A stretch of 64,000 nt of DNA. It comes from Terriglobia bacterium (GTDB lineage: Bacteria > Acidobacteriota > Terriglobia > Acidiferrales > UBA7541). The stretch lies in NCBI GenBank assembly GCA_020072805.1, contig JAIQGC010000024.1, positions 66,389 to 130,388 of the forward strand, given 5' to 3'. The notes under the pieces were generated by a model that saw nothing but the letters and a program-made list of their open reading frames with translations, ran no database searches and had not been told where the DNA came from. Both the position numbers and the translations under genes were made by a program. Positions 8,616-18,335 of the stretch are shown here, piece by piece; position 1 is the first letter of the stretch; each line of letters begins with the position of its first letter.

Positions 8616-9947
8616 CTATCCTTCATATAGCTTCTTGATCAACTGCCCCTTCATCTCGAATCTCGGCAGCGTGCCTGCGGGAACCAGCTGCACGGAGGCG
8701 GGCACGGTCAGCATGCCTTTAATCTTATCTTCCAGTTGTTTTTTCAGGACGGGCTGGTCGGCCGAGCCATTGGCGCATTCGGCGACAACTTTGAGGGGCG
8801 GCTTCACCCCGGGACCGGGCTGATCGAGCAGAATCTGTATCTCGCCGGTCACCTGCGGATAGAAGCTAGAAACGATATCGCGGACGGCGGAGGGGAAGAC
8901 GTTGACGCCCAGGACGATGAGCATGTCATCGGTGCGGCCGACGCAGCGCATCTTGTAGCTGGTGCGGCCGCAGTTGCAGGAGGTGGCCAGGATGGAGACG
9001 CGGTCGCGAGTGCGGAAGCGCAGCAGCGGGACGCATTCGCGTTCGAGAGAAGTGTAGACCAGTTCGCCGGAAACGCCCGACTCGATGGGAAGAACCGCGC
9101 CGGTCTCGGGGTCAATGATTTCCGTATAAACGTACTCCTGGCCGCAGTAGTGCATCCCGGTCTGCTCCGGGCATTCGCCGAAGATGATCGGACCCATGTC
9201 GGCATTGCCGAGTCCCTCGGTGACGCGCGCGCCCCACTCTTCGGTGAGCTTGGCGCGAATTGAGGGGATGCCGGCGCCGGGTTCCGCTCCGCAGACCAGT
9301 TTCTTAATGCCGAAATCGCGCGGGTTCATCTTGGCTTCCCGGCGGATGTATTCGGCGAGATAGATGGCGTAAGAAGGCGTGCAGTGGATGACGTTGGCGC
9401 CCAACGAGCGGGCGTAGAGGACCACCTTTTCGGACGCGCCGGTGCCCAGGGGCACGAAGGTTGCGCCAATGAGCTCCATGGCGTCCTTCGAAGGCAGGCC
9501 GCCGACGAACATGGTAAGCCCTGCGGCGTGAATAACGATATCCGAGGGGCGAATGCCCTGGGTATAGAAGGAGCGCGCGGTCATGTTGGTCCAGCACTGC
9601 GCGTCCTTGCGGGTGACGCCGACGAAACTGGGCCGTCCGGTGGTGCCGGTCGAGGAATGCAGGCGGACGACGTCCACCATGTCGGCGGCCATGTGGCGGC
9701 CGAGAGGCGGGCTGGCCAATTGGCTTTCGCGCAACTCTTCCTTGGAAGTGAAAGGAAAGCGGGCCAAGTCGTCGAGCGAGCGGAAATCGGCACGGCGAAG
9801 GCCGGCGGCGGCGAATTTGTCCTGGTAGAAGAGCGAGCGGGCGAAAAGGTAGTCGAGTTGAGTGGAAAGTTTCTGCACCTGCAACTGGCGCAGGGCGGCG
9901 GGGCTCATCGTTTCTATTTCGGGGTCCAGGTATTGCTCGGTTCTCAT
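8616..9947 (-). CDS. Phenylacetate-CoA ligase-like acyl-CoA ligase (PaaK family)
   Basis: 443 aa, typical PaaK length (about 430-440). It begins with the PaaK-like pattern of loading half-helices (LRQLQVQKLSTQLDYLFARSLFYQ), and the ATP loop HSSTGTTGRP lies near residues 95-105. The C-terminal lid ends with GQLIKKLYEG, holding the conserved lysine. Four cysteines (CNCGRTSYKMRC region) fit the small metal knuckle seen in some members. It would activate an aryl- or short-chain carboxylate as a CoA thioester. In the acetophenone pathway the carboxylase product is activated by a CoA ligase, so the location next to the Apc-like operon is suggestive. It has its own transcript, since a promoter lies after it. 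Confidence 0.75.
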   Translation of the reverse strand: MRTEQYLDPEIETMSPAALRQLQVQKLSTQLDYLFARSLFYQDKFAAAGLRRADFRSLDDLARFPFTSKEELRESQLASPPLGRHMAADMVDVVRLHSSTGTTGRPSFVGVTRKDAQCWTNMTARSFYTQGIRPSDIVIHAAGLTMFVGGLPSKDAMELIGATFVPLGTGASEKVVLYARSLGANVIHCTPSYAIYLAEYIRREAKMNPRDFGIKKLVCGAEPGAGIPSIRAKLTEEWGARVTEGLGNADMGPIIFGECPEQTGMHYCGQEYVYTEIIDPETGAVLPIESGVSGELVYTSLERECVPLLRFRTRDRVSILATSCNCGRTSYKMRCVGRTDDMLIVLGVNVFPSAVRDIVSSFYPQVTGEIQILLDQPGPGVKPPLKVVAECANGSADQPVLKKQLEDKIKGMLTVPASVQLVPAGTLPRFEMKGQLIKKLYEG

Positions 9948-10109
9948 CGTGATGGTACGTCGCAGCTCCGGAGGGGCTGGGGCTTCTACTGCTTGTCACT
10001 GTACCGCACTCAACCAACTGCTCAAATCGGACGGTCCGCGACGGGTGGAACAAAAGCCCGGAGAAACGAGTGGCCGGCAGATTTCGCCGGCCACTCGGTC
10101 CCCGCGGGG

Positions 10110-13100
10110 TTAGAAGGAGTACTTGAGCGAGATCTGGAGCTGGCGCGGATTGAACATGGTGCGCGCCGAACCAAAGCTCGGGTTGGGGACCGGGGGGCCG
10201 GCCACCGGGCAGCTGAAAACTGTGATTTGCTGTATGGCAATCGAGGTAGCGTCCTTATAGCTGACGGGAACCTGGCCGTTGCAGAAGCCGTAGGTTCCGT
10301 AAACAGAGGTGACTTCGTTCACGTTGGGCCGGTTGAGGGCGTCGAAGACGTCCAGGGCCAGATCGATCCTCTGCTTCTCACGGAACTTAAAGTGCTGCGT
10401 GAGGCGCAGGTCAACCGTCTTGAACTTGTCGCCCCAGTAGGTGTTGCGGGCGGAAAGACCGACGCGATCGGTGACCGGGTTGGTGTCATTGTTGGCGTCA
10501 AAGCCCACGAACATGGTGAAGGGGCGGGCGCCTTGCAGGGTGACGATGCCGCTCAACTCCGTATTGCGCAGGAAGGTCTCCTTCGGTCCGGTGGCGGTAA
10601 AGTTGGCCACGAAGCGGTGACGCACGTCCTGGTTGGAGTTTCCGCGTTCGGCGGCCCGGTTATAGAGATCCTGAGGGGTGCTGACGAAGGTGGTGAACGT
10701 GCCGTCATCCAGGGTCTTGGAGTAGGTGTAGTTGGCGTTCCAGCTCAGATTCTGGCCAATCCGCTGCTTCGCGGTAAAGGTCACACCGTGATAGACGCTG
10801 TTCCCGCTGTTGTCGGTGTAATAGAGCAGACCGACAGGGATGAGCACGCTTTGGAAGTAGCTCTTGCCGGCCGGGAAATCCGGCGGCGGAGCGGCGTAGT
10901 TGCCAAACGCATTGGAACCGCACTCATACCAGCCGGTGGTCATGGAAGGCGTCACACCGCCGGTGGAGTTTGACGGGCAGACGTTCAAGTTTTCCGCGCG
11001 CACCTGATGGTGAGCGGAAACGAAGAGATAGCCAATGTTGAGCACCAGGCCATGTCCGATTTCGCGGTCAATTTCAAAACTGCCCTGCTCGGCGTAGGGC
11101 ATCTTGCTGGCGGTTTCAACCGTGCCGTCACCCACGGTGGAGAATTCCGGTTTGGTGACGTCGGTGACTAGTTGAACGGGAGTATAGAGGCCATTGATGA
11201 GAAGATTCGCGGCCGTGTTCGCCGGTATCCAGCCGAGGCTCGGAACGAAGGGCTGCTGGTTGAGCGCGTAGGTGGCGTTCGGCCCGCCCTGGCGGATGCC
11301 CGGCAGGTCATAGTTGGTTCCGGAACAGTTCGCAGTGGGCACCACGCAGACGAACGTCGTGGGGCGCTGCGGCCGGGTGACGAAGAAGAACGACGTGTTA
11401 TACCGGTCGCTGAAGAGACCGAAGCCGGCGCGCACAACGGTGTGCTTGTCCGGCGAATAGGCGAAGCCGACGCGCGGCTGGAACGCCTTGTAGTAGTGAT
11501 TGACGGTATCGCTGATGCCCGGCTCGAAATCCCAGCGCACCCCGTAATTCACTGTGAATTTGGAGCTGACGCGCCACTGGTCCTGCGCGTAGAAGCCCAG
11601 GTAGCCGTGCTTCATGTCCGAGAAATAATTCGGAGTTTGGCTGTCCTGATAGGCCTTATCCCAATTCAAAGGCAGGGAAAATGCCGGAGCCGTGGCTGCG
11701 GTGCCATCCACCACCGAGGTGTCCGCCGAACCCAGCGGAGAGGGCCAGAAGACGATCGGGGTGCCGTTCATGAACCCAGGAAGCGGACAGGTGTCACCCG
11801 GGTTGGCCGTATATCCCAAAGCGGGCATCGGAGATCCCCTTTGGATATTGATGAAATTGGCGAAGTCCACCAGGCAGTCAACGCTGGGCAGAACGATGCG
11901 CATCGGAGAGAAACCCGGCCAGATGATGTGGTCGTCGACACGGTTATAGTCGGCGCCAAACTTGGCTACGTGCGCTCCCTTAACCCACGAAACGTTGTCC
12001 GAAAGCTGGATGCGGCTCTCGTAGGTGGCGTCGAATACGCCGAAGTTATGCCCCATCAGCAGCGAGTTGGGGATATCCAGACCGGGCTGGCCCGTGACGC
12101 CGGGGAAAGTGGAGTGGCGCCGGCCATACTGAACGAGCACCGAATTCATCAGATTGGGAGAAAATTGCGTATTGAGCGTGCCCACCAGGGACTGATCGCG
12201 CAGGAAGTTATCGTGCGCGCTGCTGGGAGCGGCAATGCCTCCTCCGTCCAGCGTGTCGCCCATGAGCACGTTCAGGCTGCGGCCATCCTCGATGCTGTAG
12301 CGCAGGGCCAGACGGTTGTTCTTGTTGATTTCGTGGTCCAGCTTGATGAAGCCCTTGTCGGTATCCTGGGTCTTCAGGTTGCCGGTGAGCTCGTCGAATT
12401 GACCCGGCGCGCCGCCATACAGCATTGCCTTCGCCGTATTGATCAACGCCAGATTGGCCATCAGCACCGGGGACTGCACCGGCGCTTCCGCGCGGCGCTG
12501 TCCTTCGTAGTTCATAAAGAAGAACGTCTTATCCTGCTTGATGGCGCCGCCCAAGGTGCCGCCAAACTGGTTCTGCCGGAACGTCTTCGGCAGCGGGTCA
12601 GGCAGAAGCATGGGGCGCGCGTTCATGGCGCTGTTTTCCAGGTAATCGTAGAGTGAGCCGTGCCGGTCGTTGGTCCCGGACTTGGTGATGATGTTGACGA
12701 TGCCGCCCATGGCCCGGCCCTGTTCCGCCGAGAAGCCGTTGTTGACCACGCGGAATTCGCTGACCGCCTCCTGCGAAGGAGTGGCGCGCTGCGAACCGGT
12801 GGCGGAGTTGATGGTGTCCGCTCCGTCCACGGTAACCAGGTTGCTCAGGTCGCGCATGCCGCCAAACGAGATGCGCGTAACTTCCGTCTCGGTGATGGTG
12901 GACTGCAGCGAGGTGCGGCCGGTGGTGACGCCGGGGGTGAGCAGGGCGAAGTCGGTGAAGAGGCGGCCGCTGATGGGCAGCGAGCCGATCTGCTTCGAGT
13001 CAATCACCTGGCTGACTTCCGTACGCGTGGGCTCGACGGGCGGGGTCTCGGTGCTGACTTCGACTTTTTCGCCGACCGCGGCGACCTTGAGATCGATGTC

Positions 13101-13424
13101 AATGGTGGCCACCTGACCGACGCTCAAGACGATTCCGGTGTGCGTGGACTTGGCGAAACCGGTGGCATCCACGACCAACTCGTAATGAGCCGGCGACAGA
13201 TTGGGCAGAACGTAATAGCCCGTATCCGTGGAAACGGCCGAATAGGTGCGGCCAGTATCCACGTCGCGCAGGGTGACCGTGGCCTTGGCCACGGAACCAC
13301 CGCTGGCGTCACGGATTGTGCCGTTCAACTGCGCGCCGCTGCTGCCCTGCGCGTAAGCGGCAGGCATGCCAGCTACCAAGAAGACTATCGCGAAAACGAC
13401 TAAGAGCATTCCCCGTAGTTTCAT
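10110..13424 (-). CDS. TonB-dependent receptor, Oar-like, with carboxypeptidase-regulatory domain
   Basis: 1104 aa. A cleavable signal peptide is seen in residues 1-25 (hydrophobic MLLVVFAIVFLVAGMPAAYA, then QG). Residues about 30-110 form a carboxypeptidase-regulatory-like beta-sandwich (LNGTIRDASGGSVAKATVTL). A plug domain and a long beta-barrel follow, ending in LQISLKYSF with the terminal aromatic residue needed for outer-membrane assembly. This architecture is abundant in Acidobacteriota and takes up large or hydrophobic substrates. It is divergent from the PQQ dehydrogenase, with a shared operator and promoters in 13537-13645, which suggests co-induction. Substrate unknown. Confidence 0.85.
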   Translation of the reverse strand: MKLRGMLLVVFAIVFLVAGMPAAYAQGSSGAQLNGTIRDASGGSVAKATVTLRDVDTGRTYSAVSTDTGYYVLPNLSPAHYELVVDATGFAKSTHTGIVLSVGQVATIDIDLKVAAVGEKVEVSTETPPVEPTRTEVSQVIDSKQIGSLPISGRLFTDFALLTPGVTTGRTSLQSTITETEVTRISFGGMRDLSNLVTVDGADTINSATGSQRATPSQEAVSEFRVVNNGFSAEQGRAMGGIVNIITKSGTNDRHGSLYDYLENSAMNARPMLLPDPLPKTFRQNQFGGTLGGAIKQDKTFFFMNYEGQRRAEAPVQSPVLMANLALINTAKAMLYGGAPGQFDELTGNLKTQDTDKGFIKLDHEINKNNRLALRYSIEDGRSLNVLMGDTLDGGGIAAPSSAHDNFLRDQSLVGTLNTQFSPNLMNSVLVQYGRRHSTFPGVTGQPGLDIPNSLLMGHNFGVFDATYESRIQLSDNVSWVKGAHVAKFGADYNRVDDHIIWPGFSPMRIVLPSVDCLVDFANFINIQRGSPMPALGYTANPGDTCPLPGFMNGTPIVFWPSPLGSADTSVVDGTAATAPAFSLPLNWDKAYQDSQTPNYFSDMKHGYLGFYAQDQWRVSSKFTVNYGVRWDFEPGISDTVNHYYKAFQPRVGFAYSPDKHTVVRAGFGLFSDRYNTSFFFVTRPQRPTTFVCVVPTANCSGTNYDLPGIRQGGPNATYALNQQPFVPSLGWIPANTAANLLINGLYTPVQLVTDVTKPEFSTVGDGTVETASKMPYAEQGSFEIDREIGHGLVLNIGYLFVSAHHQVRAENLNVCPSNSTGGVTPSMTTGWYECGSNAFGNYAAPPPDFPAGKSYFQSVLIPVGLLYYTDNSGNSVYHGVTFTAKQRIGQNLSWNANYTYSKTLDDGTFTTFVSTPQDLYNRAAERGNSNQDVRHRFVANFTATGPKETFLRNTELSGIVTLQGARPFTMFVGFDANNDTNPVTDRVGLSARNTYWGDKFKTVDLRLTQHFKFREKQRIDLALDVFDALNRPNVNEVTSVYGTYGFCNGQVPVSYKDATSIAIQQITVFSCPVAGPPVPNPSFGSARTMFNPRQLQISLKYSF

Positions 13425-13536
13425 TCCAGCACCCCTTTATGTGTTAGGCAGCCGTTAAGCGCCTATTCCCAAATCACTGCTTACCTAAGATAAAAAATCC
13501 CATGGGCCTCGACAGACCCATCGCAACGTGAGGGAT

Positions 13537-13565
13537 GATTTACAACGGGCGGAATTGGTTGTCAA
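13537..13565 (-). promoter_or_regulatory. Promoter for the TonB receptor
   Basis: On the minus strand TTGACA (13565-13560) and TAAATC (13542-13537) are spaced by 17 bp. The -35 begins 4 bp after the edge of the operator at 13570-13593. The leader to the ATG is about 105 bases. Confidence 0.5.
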
Positions 13566-13569
13566 GGCA

Positions 13570-13593
13570 ATAATCGAGCATTCGTGCGATTAT
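13570..13593. promoter_or_regulatory. PcaR/IclR-like operator between divergent TonB and PQQ-dehydrogenase genes
   Basis: ATAATCGAGC, 4-bp spacer, GTGCGATTAT, a 10-4-10 inverted repeat. Read on the minus strand the right half is CGATAATCGCAC, a full match to the core of the PcaR consensus. It lies 4 bp from the minus-strand -35 and 23 bp from the plus-strand -35, so one bound regulator could serve both promoters. Confidence 0.6.
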
Positions 13594-13616
13594 CGTTGTT
13601 TCGCCTTTTCCCTTGC

Positions 13617-13643
13617 TTGACATCTCAATCTCCTGGGGATAAT
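13617..13643 (+). promoter_or_regulatory. Promoter for the PQQ dehydrogenase
   Basis: TTGACA (13617-13622), then GATAAT (13638-13643) after 15 bp; the TAATCA hexamer at 17 bp is an alternative -10. The leader is about 45 bases and ends with an AGGAG ribosome site before the ATG at 13694. Confidence 0.45.
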
Positions 13644-13693
13644 CAACTGTTACACGCCTGTGACTGGCACGCCCACGGGTCAGGAGAATCCAC

Positions 13694-15898
13694 ATGGATC
13701 GAAGGACAATTTCCGTCATCGCGGTGGGACTGGCAATGGCAGTGGCAGGGCTTTACGCACCGAGTTCCGCTTTCGCGCAGGGCGCGAAGAGCGCCGGCGC
13801 GAAAAAGCGCGCGAGCGCGGTCAAAGCCGCCGCGGTGAATGGAAAGCGCATCGCCCAGGCCGACCAGGAGCCGGGAAACTGGATGAGCCAGGGGCGCACC
13901 TACAGCGAGCAGCGCTTCAGCCCGCTGAAGCAGATCAATGAGAAAAACATCGGGGAACTGGGGCTGGCGTGGTCCTACGACCTGGACACGCATCGCGGGC
14001 AGGAGGCCACGCCGCTGGTGGTGGATGGAACGATGTATTTTTCGACGGCGTGGAGCAAGGTGGTGGCCCTGGATGCGGCCAGCGGAAAACTACGCTGGGA
14101 GTATGACCCCAAAGTGCCGGGGGAATGGGCCATCAACGCCTGCTGCGACGTGGTCAACCGCGGCGTGGCCGTCTGGGAAGGAAAAGTTTTCGTGGGCACG
14201 CTGGACGGGCGGCTGGTGGCGCTGGATGCGGCCACGGGCAAGCTGCTCTGGGAAACGCTGACGATTGATCGCAACTGGCGCTATACGATCACCGGAGCGC
14301 CGCGCGTGGTCAAGGGCAAGGTGCTGATCGGCAACGGCGGAGCGGAAATGGGCGTGCGCGGGTATGTCTCGGCTTACGATGCCGCGACGGGCAAGATGGC
14401 GTGGCGTTTCTACACCGTGCCGGGTGATCCCTCGAAGCCCTTCGAGAGCCCGGCAATGGAAAAGGCCGCTAAAACCTGGACGGGCGAATGGTGGAAGTAC
14501 GGGGCAGGCGGAACGGCATGGGACGCGATTGTGTACGACCCGGACCTCGATCTGGTGTATATCGGCACCGGGAACGGCTCGCCGTGGGACCGCCGGGTGC
14601 GCAGCCCGCAGGGCGGCGACAATCTCTACCTCAGCTCCATCGTGGCCCTGAATCCGGATACCGGCGAATACGTCTGGCACTACCAGGAAACGCCGGGAGA
14701 GAGCTGGGACTTCACCGCCTGCCAGCCCATTATCATTGCCGACCTCAAGCTGGATGGGCGGACGAGGCGCGTTCTGCTGCATGCGCCGAAGAACGGGTTC
14801 TTCTACGTGCTGGACGCCAAAAGCGGCGAGCTGATTTCGGCCACGGCGTACACGAAGACCACCTGGGCCACGGGAGTGGACCTGAAGACGGGGCGGCCAA
14901 TAGAAACGCCCGTGGGGCGCTACCCCGGCACCAGCCCCGAGCCCACGCAGCCGGGCCCGCTGGGCGGGCACAACTGGCAGTCCATGTCCTATAGCCCGCT
15001 CACCGGCCTCGTCTACATTCCCGTACACGAATCGGGTTTTCTGTACAAGTCCGACCCGGAGTTCACGCCCAAGAAGCTGGCATTCAACACCGCCACGGAC
15101 GGCGTAGCCGCGGGCATGCCGCAGGATCCCAAAATCAAGAAAGCGATTCTGGAGGGGATCAAGGGGCGGCTGGTGGCCTGGGACCCGGTGCAGCAGAAGA
15201 AAGTGTGGGACGTGGAACGGCCCGGACCGTGGAACGGAGGAATCCTGTCCACGGCGGGAAACCTGGTCTTTGAAGGAACGGCGTCGGGAAATTTTGAAGC
15301 CTACCGCGCGAATAGCGGCGAGAAGCTCTGGTCGGCGCCGGCGCAGACCGGAATCATCGCCGCGCCCATCAGCTATACGGTGAAGGGCGAGCAGTACGTA
15401 GCGGTGCTGGCGGGTTTGGGCGGAGCCTTTCCGCCGAACACCGGCGAGGTGTCGCACAAGCGCGGGCTGATGCTTCCGCTGATCACCGGCGAGGTGTCGC
15501 ACAAGTCCGGGCTGATGCACAACGTGAGCCGCATGCTGGTGTTCAAGCTGAACGGCAAGGCCACGCTTCCGCCGCGCAAGGTGGTCGAGCCGGTGCTGAA
15601 TCCCCCGCCCTCGACGGCCAGCGCGGAGGAGATTCACAAGGGCGAAAAACTGTTCCAACGCTACTGCTCGGCCTGCCATGGAGACGTCGCGGTGGGGGGC
15701 GGAGTCCTGCCGGACCTGCGCTATTCGGGGACGCTGACGGATGACACCTTCTACAGCGTGGTTCTCGACGGAATCCTGAAACAGGCAGGGATGATCGCCT
15801 TCGGCAAGGAACTCTCGAAGGAAGATGCCACGCTCATCCGCGAGTACGTGATCTATCGGGCGAACCAGAGCGTGGAGGAGAGCAAACAGAAGAATTAG
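13694..15898 (+). CDS. PQQ-dependent alcohol dehydrogenase with C-terminal cytochrome c domain
   Basis: 734 aa, periplasmic quinohaemoprotein. The signal peptide is residues 1-29 (ending SAFAQ). It has an eight-bladed propeller with repeated AxDxxTGKxxW blade motifs. The vicinal disulphide C150-C151 ([10 protein letters not shown]) typical of methanol/ethanol dehydrogenases is present, as is the catalytic aspartate region [11 protein letters not shown]. The C-terminal haem c domain has C658-S-A-C661-H662 and a distal ligand Met700 in AGMIAFGKE. It oxidises a primary or secondary alcohol and passes electrons to its own haem. Divergence from the TonB receptor and the shared PcaR-like operator suggest oxidation of an imported aromatic alcohol, for example an aryl ethanol to a ketone that the Apc-like enzyme could use (inference). 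A 15-residue tandem duplication lies between propeller and haem domain. Confidence 0.85.
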   Translation: MDRRTISVIAVGLAMAVAGLYAPSSAFAQGAKSAGAKKRASAVKAAAVNGKRIAQADQEPGNWMSQGRTYSEQRFSPLKQINEKNIGELGLAWSYDLDTHRGQEATPLVVDGTMYFSTAWSKVVALDAASGKLRWEYDPKVPGEWAINACCDVVNRGVAVWEGKVFVGTLDGRLVALDAATGKLLWETLTIDRNWRYTITGAPRVVKGKVLIGNGGAEMGVRGYVSAYDAATGKMAWRFYTVPGDPSKPFESPAMEKAAKTWTGEWWKYGAGGTAWDAIVYDPDLDLVYIGTGNGSPWDRRVRSPQGGDNLYLSSIVALNPDTGEYVWHYQETPGESWDFTACQPIIIADLKLDGRTRRVLLHAPKNGFFYVLDAKSGELISATAYTKTTWATGVDLKTGRPIETPVGRYPGTSPEPTQPGPLGGHNWQSMSYSPLTGLVYIPVHESGFLYKSDPEFTPKKLAFNTATDGVAAGMPQDPKIKKAILEGIKGRLVAWDPVQQKKVWDVERPGPWNGGILSTAGNLVFEGTASGNFEAYRANSGEKLWSAPAQTGIIAAPISYTVKGEQYVAVLAGLGGAFPPNTGEVSHKRGLMLPLITGEVSHKSGLMHNVSRMLVFKLNGKATLPPRKVVEPVLNPPPSTASAEEIHKGEKLFQRYCSACHGDVAVGGGVLPDLRYSGTLTDDTFYSVVLDGILKQAGMIAFGKELSKEDATLIREYVIYRANQSVEESKQKN
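15439..15517 (+). repeat. 45-bp in-frame tandem duplication inside the PQQ dehydrogenase
   Basis: The block starting at 15439 recurs at 15484 (period 45 bp). The first 34 bases match with two changes, giving [12 protein letters not shown] followed by [12 protein letters not shown]. It adds 15 residues just before the linker to the cytochrome domain. Confidence 0.8.
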
Positions 15899-15949
15899 CA
15901 GGCATTTCTCACGAGCAGCGGCACGCCTGCGCCATCGGATTGAAAAGGC

Positions 15950-15973
15950 CCGCCCTCTGAAGAGGGCGGCTAC
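15950..15973. repeat. REP palindrome
   Basis: CCGCCCTCT / AGAGGGCGG hairpin with a GA tip and a flanking CTAC tag (GTAG on the minus strand). The tag, GC stem and TTCAG-type tip are shared with the repeats around the RAYT gene at 26275-26973, so this is a dispersed copy of the same family. It lies downstream of the PQQ dehydrogenase and may also stabilise its 3' end. Confidence 0.6.
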
Positions 15974-16039
15974 AGAAATTCCAGGATTGCGATTGAACAA
16001 ACAGTCGCGCTGACGACGCAGCGGGTGGGCCGTCTGCGG

Positions 16040-17005
16040 CTATTTGCCCAGGACGGCCTTGACCGCCTTGACGATCTTGGCTTCGTCCGGGAGCACGAAC
16101 GTCTCCATCGGCTCGCTGTAGGGGATGGAGGTATCCAGCGCGGTCACCATCCTGACCGGCGCCTTCAGCAGATCAAATCCGTGTTCGGCCACTTCGGCGG
16201 CGATGATCGCCGAAACGGAAGCATGGCGCGGGGCCTGATCCACCAGCACCAGCCGTCCGGTCTTTTTGAGCGAAGTGAGAATGGTCTGCACATCGAGAGG
16301 AGCGATCGTGCGCGGGTCAATCACCTCTACGCTGATGCCCTCCTTGGCCAGCGCTTCGGCGGCGGCCAGGGAATGCTTGACCATCCATCCAGTGGCCACG
16401 AGCGTGACGTCCGAACCGGTGCGCTTGATATCGGCCACGCCGAAGGGGATGACGAACTCGCCGTCGGGCACCGGGCCTTTGTCGATCGTCAGCATGTAGT
16501 GGTGCAGGTACACGACCGGATTGTCGTCGCGGATGGCCGCAGCCATCAGTCCCTTGGCGTCGGCGGGCGTGGAGGGAAGAACCACTTTCAGACCGGGAAT
16601 GCCCATCATGGTGTGATAGATGCAGTTGGAATGCTGCCCGGCCCAGCCCGCGGCGAATCCGTATCCCGCCTTGAAGACCAGGGGCACCTTGACCTGCCCG
16701 CCGGTCATGTAGCGGATGCGCGGCGCCTCGTTGAGCACCTGGCCCATGGCCACCAGCATGAATTCGCTCATCCACAGTTCGACGACGGGGCGCAGGCCGG
16801 TCATGGCCGCGCCCACGGCGATGCCCATCTCCGCGGTTTCCGAAATGGGGGTGATGCGCACGCGGTCCTTGCCAAACTGGCGGACCATGGGATCGCGCTC
16901 GGTCATGCCCAAATTCTGGCCGTAGAAAATCACGTCGGAATCGCGCTTCATCTCTTCCACCAGGGCGGTGGCCATCGCTTCGGCGTACATCATTTCGCGC
17001 GGCAT
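16040..17005 (-). CDS. 2-oxoacid / acetoin dehydrogenase E1 beta subunit
   Basis: 321 aa, usual length for E1 beta (about 325). The N-terminal MMYAEAMATALVEEMKRDSDVIFYGQN, PISETAEMGIAVGAAMTGLRPVVELW and GQHSN segments are the family core that completes the thiamine diphosphate site at the alpha/beta interface. It starts 14 bp after the stop of E1 alpha with a GGGAGA ribosome site, so it forms an operon with E1 alpha and the lipoyl protein. It decarboxylates a 2-oxoacid or cleaves acetoin and passes the acyl unit to a lipoyl domain. No E2 catalytic or E3 gene lies nearby, so the acceptor is unclear. Confidence 0.8.
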   Translation of the reverse strand: MPREMMYAEAMATALVEEMKRDSDVIFYGQNLGMTERDPMVRQFGKDRVRITPISETAEMGIAVGAAMTGLRPVVELWMSEFMLVAMGQVLNEAPRIRYMTGGQVKVPLVFKAGYGFAAGWAGQHSNCIYHTMMGIPGLKVVLPSTPADAKGLMAAAIRDDNPVVYLHHYMLTIDKGPVPDGEFVIPFGVADIKRTGSDVTLVATGWMVKHSLAAAEALAKEGISVEVIDPRTIAPLDVQTILTSLKKTGRLVLVDQAPRHASVSAIIAAEVAEHGFDLLKAPVRMVTALDTSIPYSEPMETFVLPDEAKIVKAVKAVLGK

Positions 17006-17019
17006 CGGTTTCTCCCTCT

Positions 17020-18052
17020 CTAGGCGTACACGTACTTGAGTGCGTCTTCGGGCGCCGGGAAGGGGCTTTTCAGCGCGAACTGCACCACCTCTTCCATCTC
17101 CGCGCGAACGCCTTCTTCGATTTTCTTGGCCGCTTCGTCGCTCAGCGTAGCGTTGCCAGTTAGCTTGGCGCGGAACTGCAGAATGGGATCGCGCGCGCGC
17201 GCCGCCGCGTATTCCGCTTTCCGCCCGTAGGTTTCAATCGCTTCGTGCTCGGGGGAACTGCGTGGGCACGGGAGGCACGGTGATAGCGTTGCCGTGCGCG
17301 CTGAAACGGTAGAACTTGGATTCGATCAGGCTGGGCCCGCGTCCGGCGCGCGCGCGTTCCACGGCCGTGCCCACTGCTTCAAACACCTTCAGCACGTCCG
17401 TTCCGTCCACGGTCACGCCGGGAATGCTGTAGGCCTGGGCCTTCTGCGAGAGCGGGTCGCCGGCGGCTTCGTTGGCGTCTTCCAAGCTGACGTGCGTATA
17501 GACCTGATAGCCGTTGTTTTCGAGGATGTACACGATGGGCAGCTTCCACACCGAAGCCATATTGAGCGACTCATGGAACGCGCCCTGCTTGCTCGCTCCA
17601 TCGCCGAAAAAGCAGTAGACCACCTGCCCCGTCTTTTTCACCTGCGCCGTCAGCGCCGCTCCGGTAGCATGGGCGATGGATTGGCCGATGATGCCCGAAG
17701 TTCCCGGAAAGTGATGGGCGGGATCGGCCAGGTGCATCGAGCCGCCGTAGCCCTGGCACAGCCCGTCCTTGCGGCCATAAATTTCGGCCATGATTTTCTT
17801 GGCCGGTGAGCCCAGCACGATGGGATAGCCGTGGCAGCGGTAGGTGGGCATGGCCAAATCTGTTTCGTTGCGCGTGGCCAGCGAACCCACAATGGAGGCT
17901 TCCGCGCCGTCGGCCAGATGCGAGTGCCCGCGAATCGCTCCGGGATGCTCGATGAAGGTGCGCTTGATGCGCTCCTCGAACTCGCGAATGCGCACCATCT
18001 GCGTGTACATCCAGATCAGGCGCTCTTGGGAAAGTGCTTCCCGCTTTTCCAT
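17020..18052 (-). CDS. 2-oxoacid / acetoin dehydrogenase E1 alpha subunit, broken by a one-base frameshift
   Basis: The frame starts at ATG 18052 (GGAGGG ribosome site) and reads through the thiamine diphosphate motif GDGASKQGAFHES...ENNGY to about residue 267, then hits a stop at 17234. The correct C-terminus continues in the neighbouring frame: after the C5 run (17251-17255 as G on the plus strand) it reads PEHEAIETYGRKAEYAAARA, then DPILQFRAKL, to a TAG at 17020. Removing one C from the run restores a full E1 alpha of about 343 aa. The break therefore looks like a single-base insertion in a homopolymer, either a sequencing error or a real recent mutation. Context: lipoyl gene 19 bp upstream, E1 beta 14 bp downstream. 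Confidence 0.75.
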
Positions 18053-18071
18053 GACTGGCTCCCTCCTGCGT

Positions 18072-18335
18072 TCAGGACTGCGGAATAACGTCGCCGGGCT
18101 GCCCGATATGGCCGAGCAGGTCGCCCACCGGAACTTCCGAGTCTTCCTTGGCGACAATCGCAAGCAGCACGCCCCCGGCGGGGGCGTCCAGCTCATAGTT
18201 CACCTTGTCGGTCTGCAGTTCGACGATGGGCTCGCCGGACTGGATGGCGTCGCCCACCTGCTTGAGCCACTTGATGACGATCACCTTGGTGGTGGGAATT
18301 CCGCCGGTTTTGGGAACTCGAACGCTGGTAACGAT
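18072..18335 (-). CDS. Free-standing lipoyl-domain protein (E2-type biotinyl/lipoyl carrier)
   Basis: About 87 aa, a single lipoyl/biotinyl domain. The modified lysine lies in ELQTDKVNYELDAPAGG, the canonical TDK hairpin. VPKTGGIPTTKVIVIKWLKQVGDAIQSG forms the first half. There is no peripheral-subunit-binding or acyltransferase domain, unlike a normal E2. The start is odd: no ATG, GTG or TTG occurs near the domain edge, but a strong GGGAGG site lies 5 bp before an ATC at 18335, so an ATC start or a substituted ATG is likely. An in-frame ATG at 18422 has no ribosome site. It shares a transcript with E1 alpha and E1 beta and probably serves as their acyl or aldehyde acceptor. Confidence 0.65.
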   Translation of the reverse strand: MVTSVRVPKTGGIPTTKVIVIKWLKQVGDAIQSGEPIVELQTDKVNYELDAPAGGVLLAIVAKEDSEVPVGDLLGHIGQPGDVIPQS

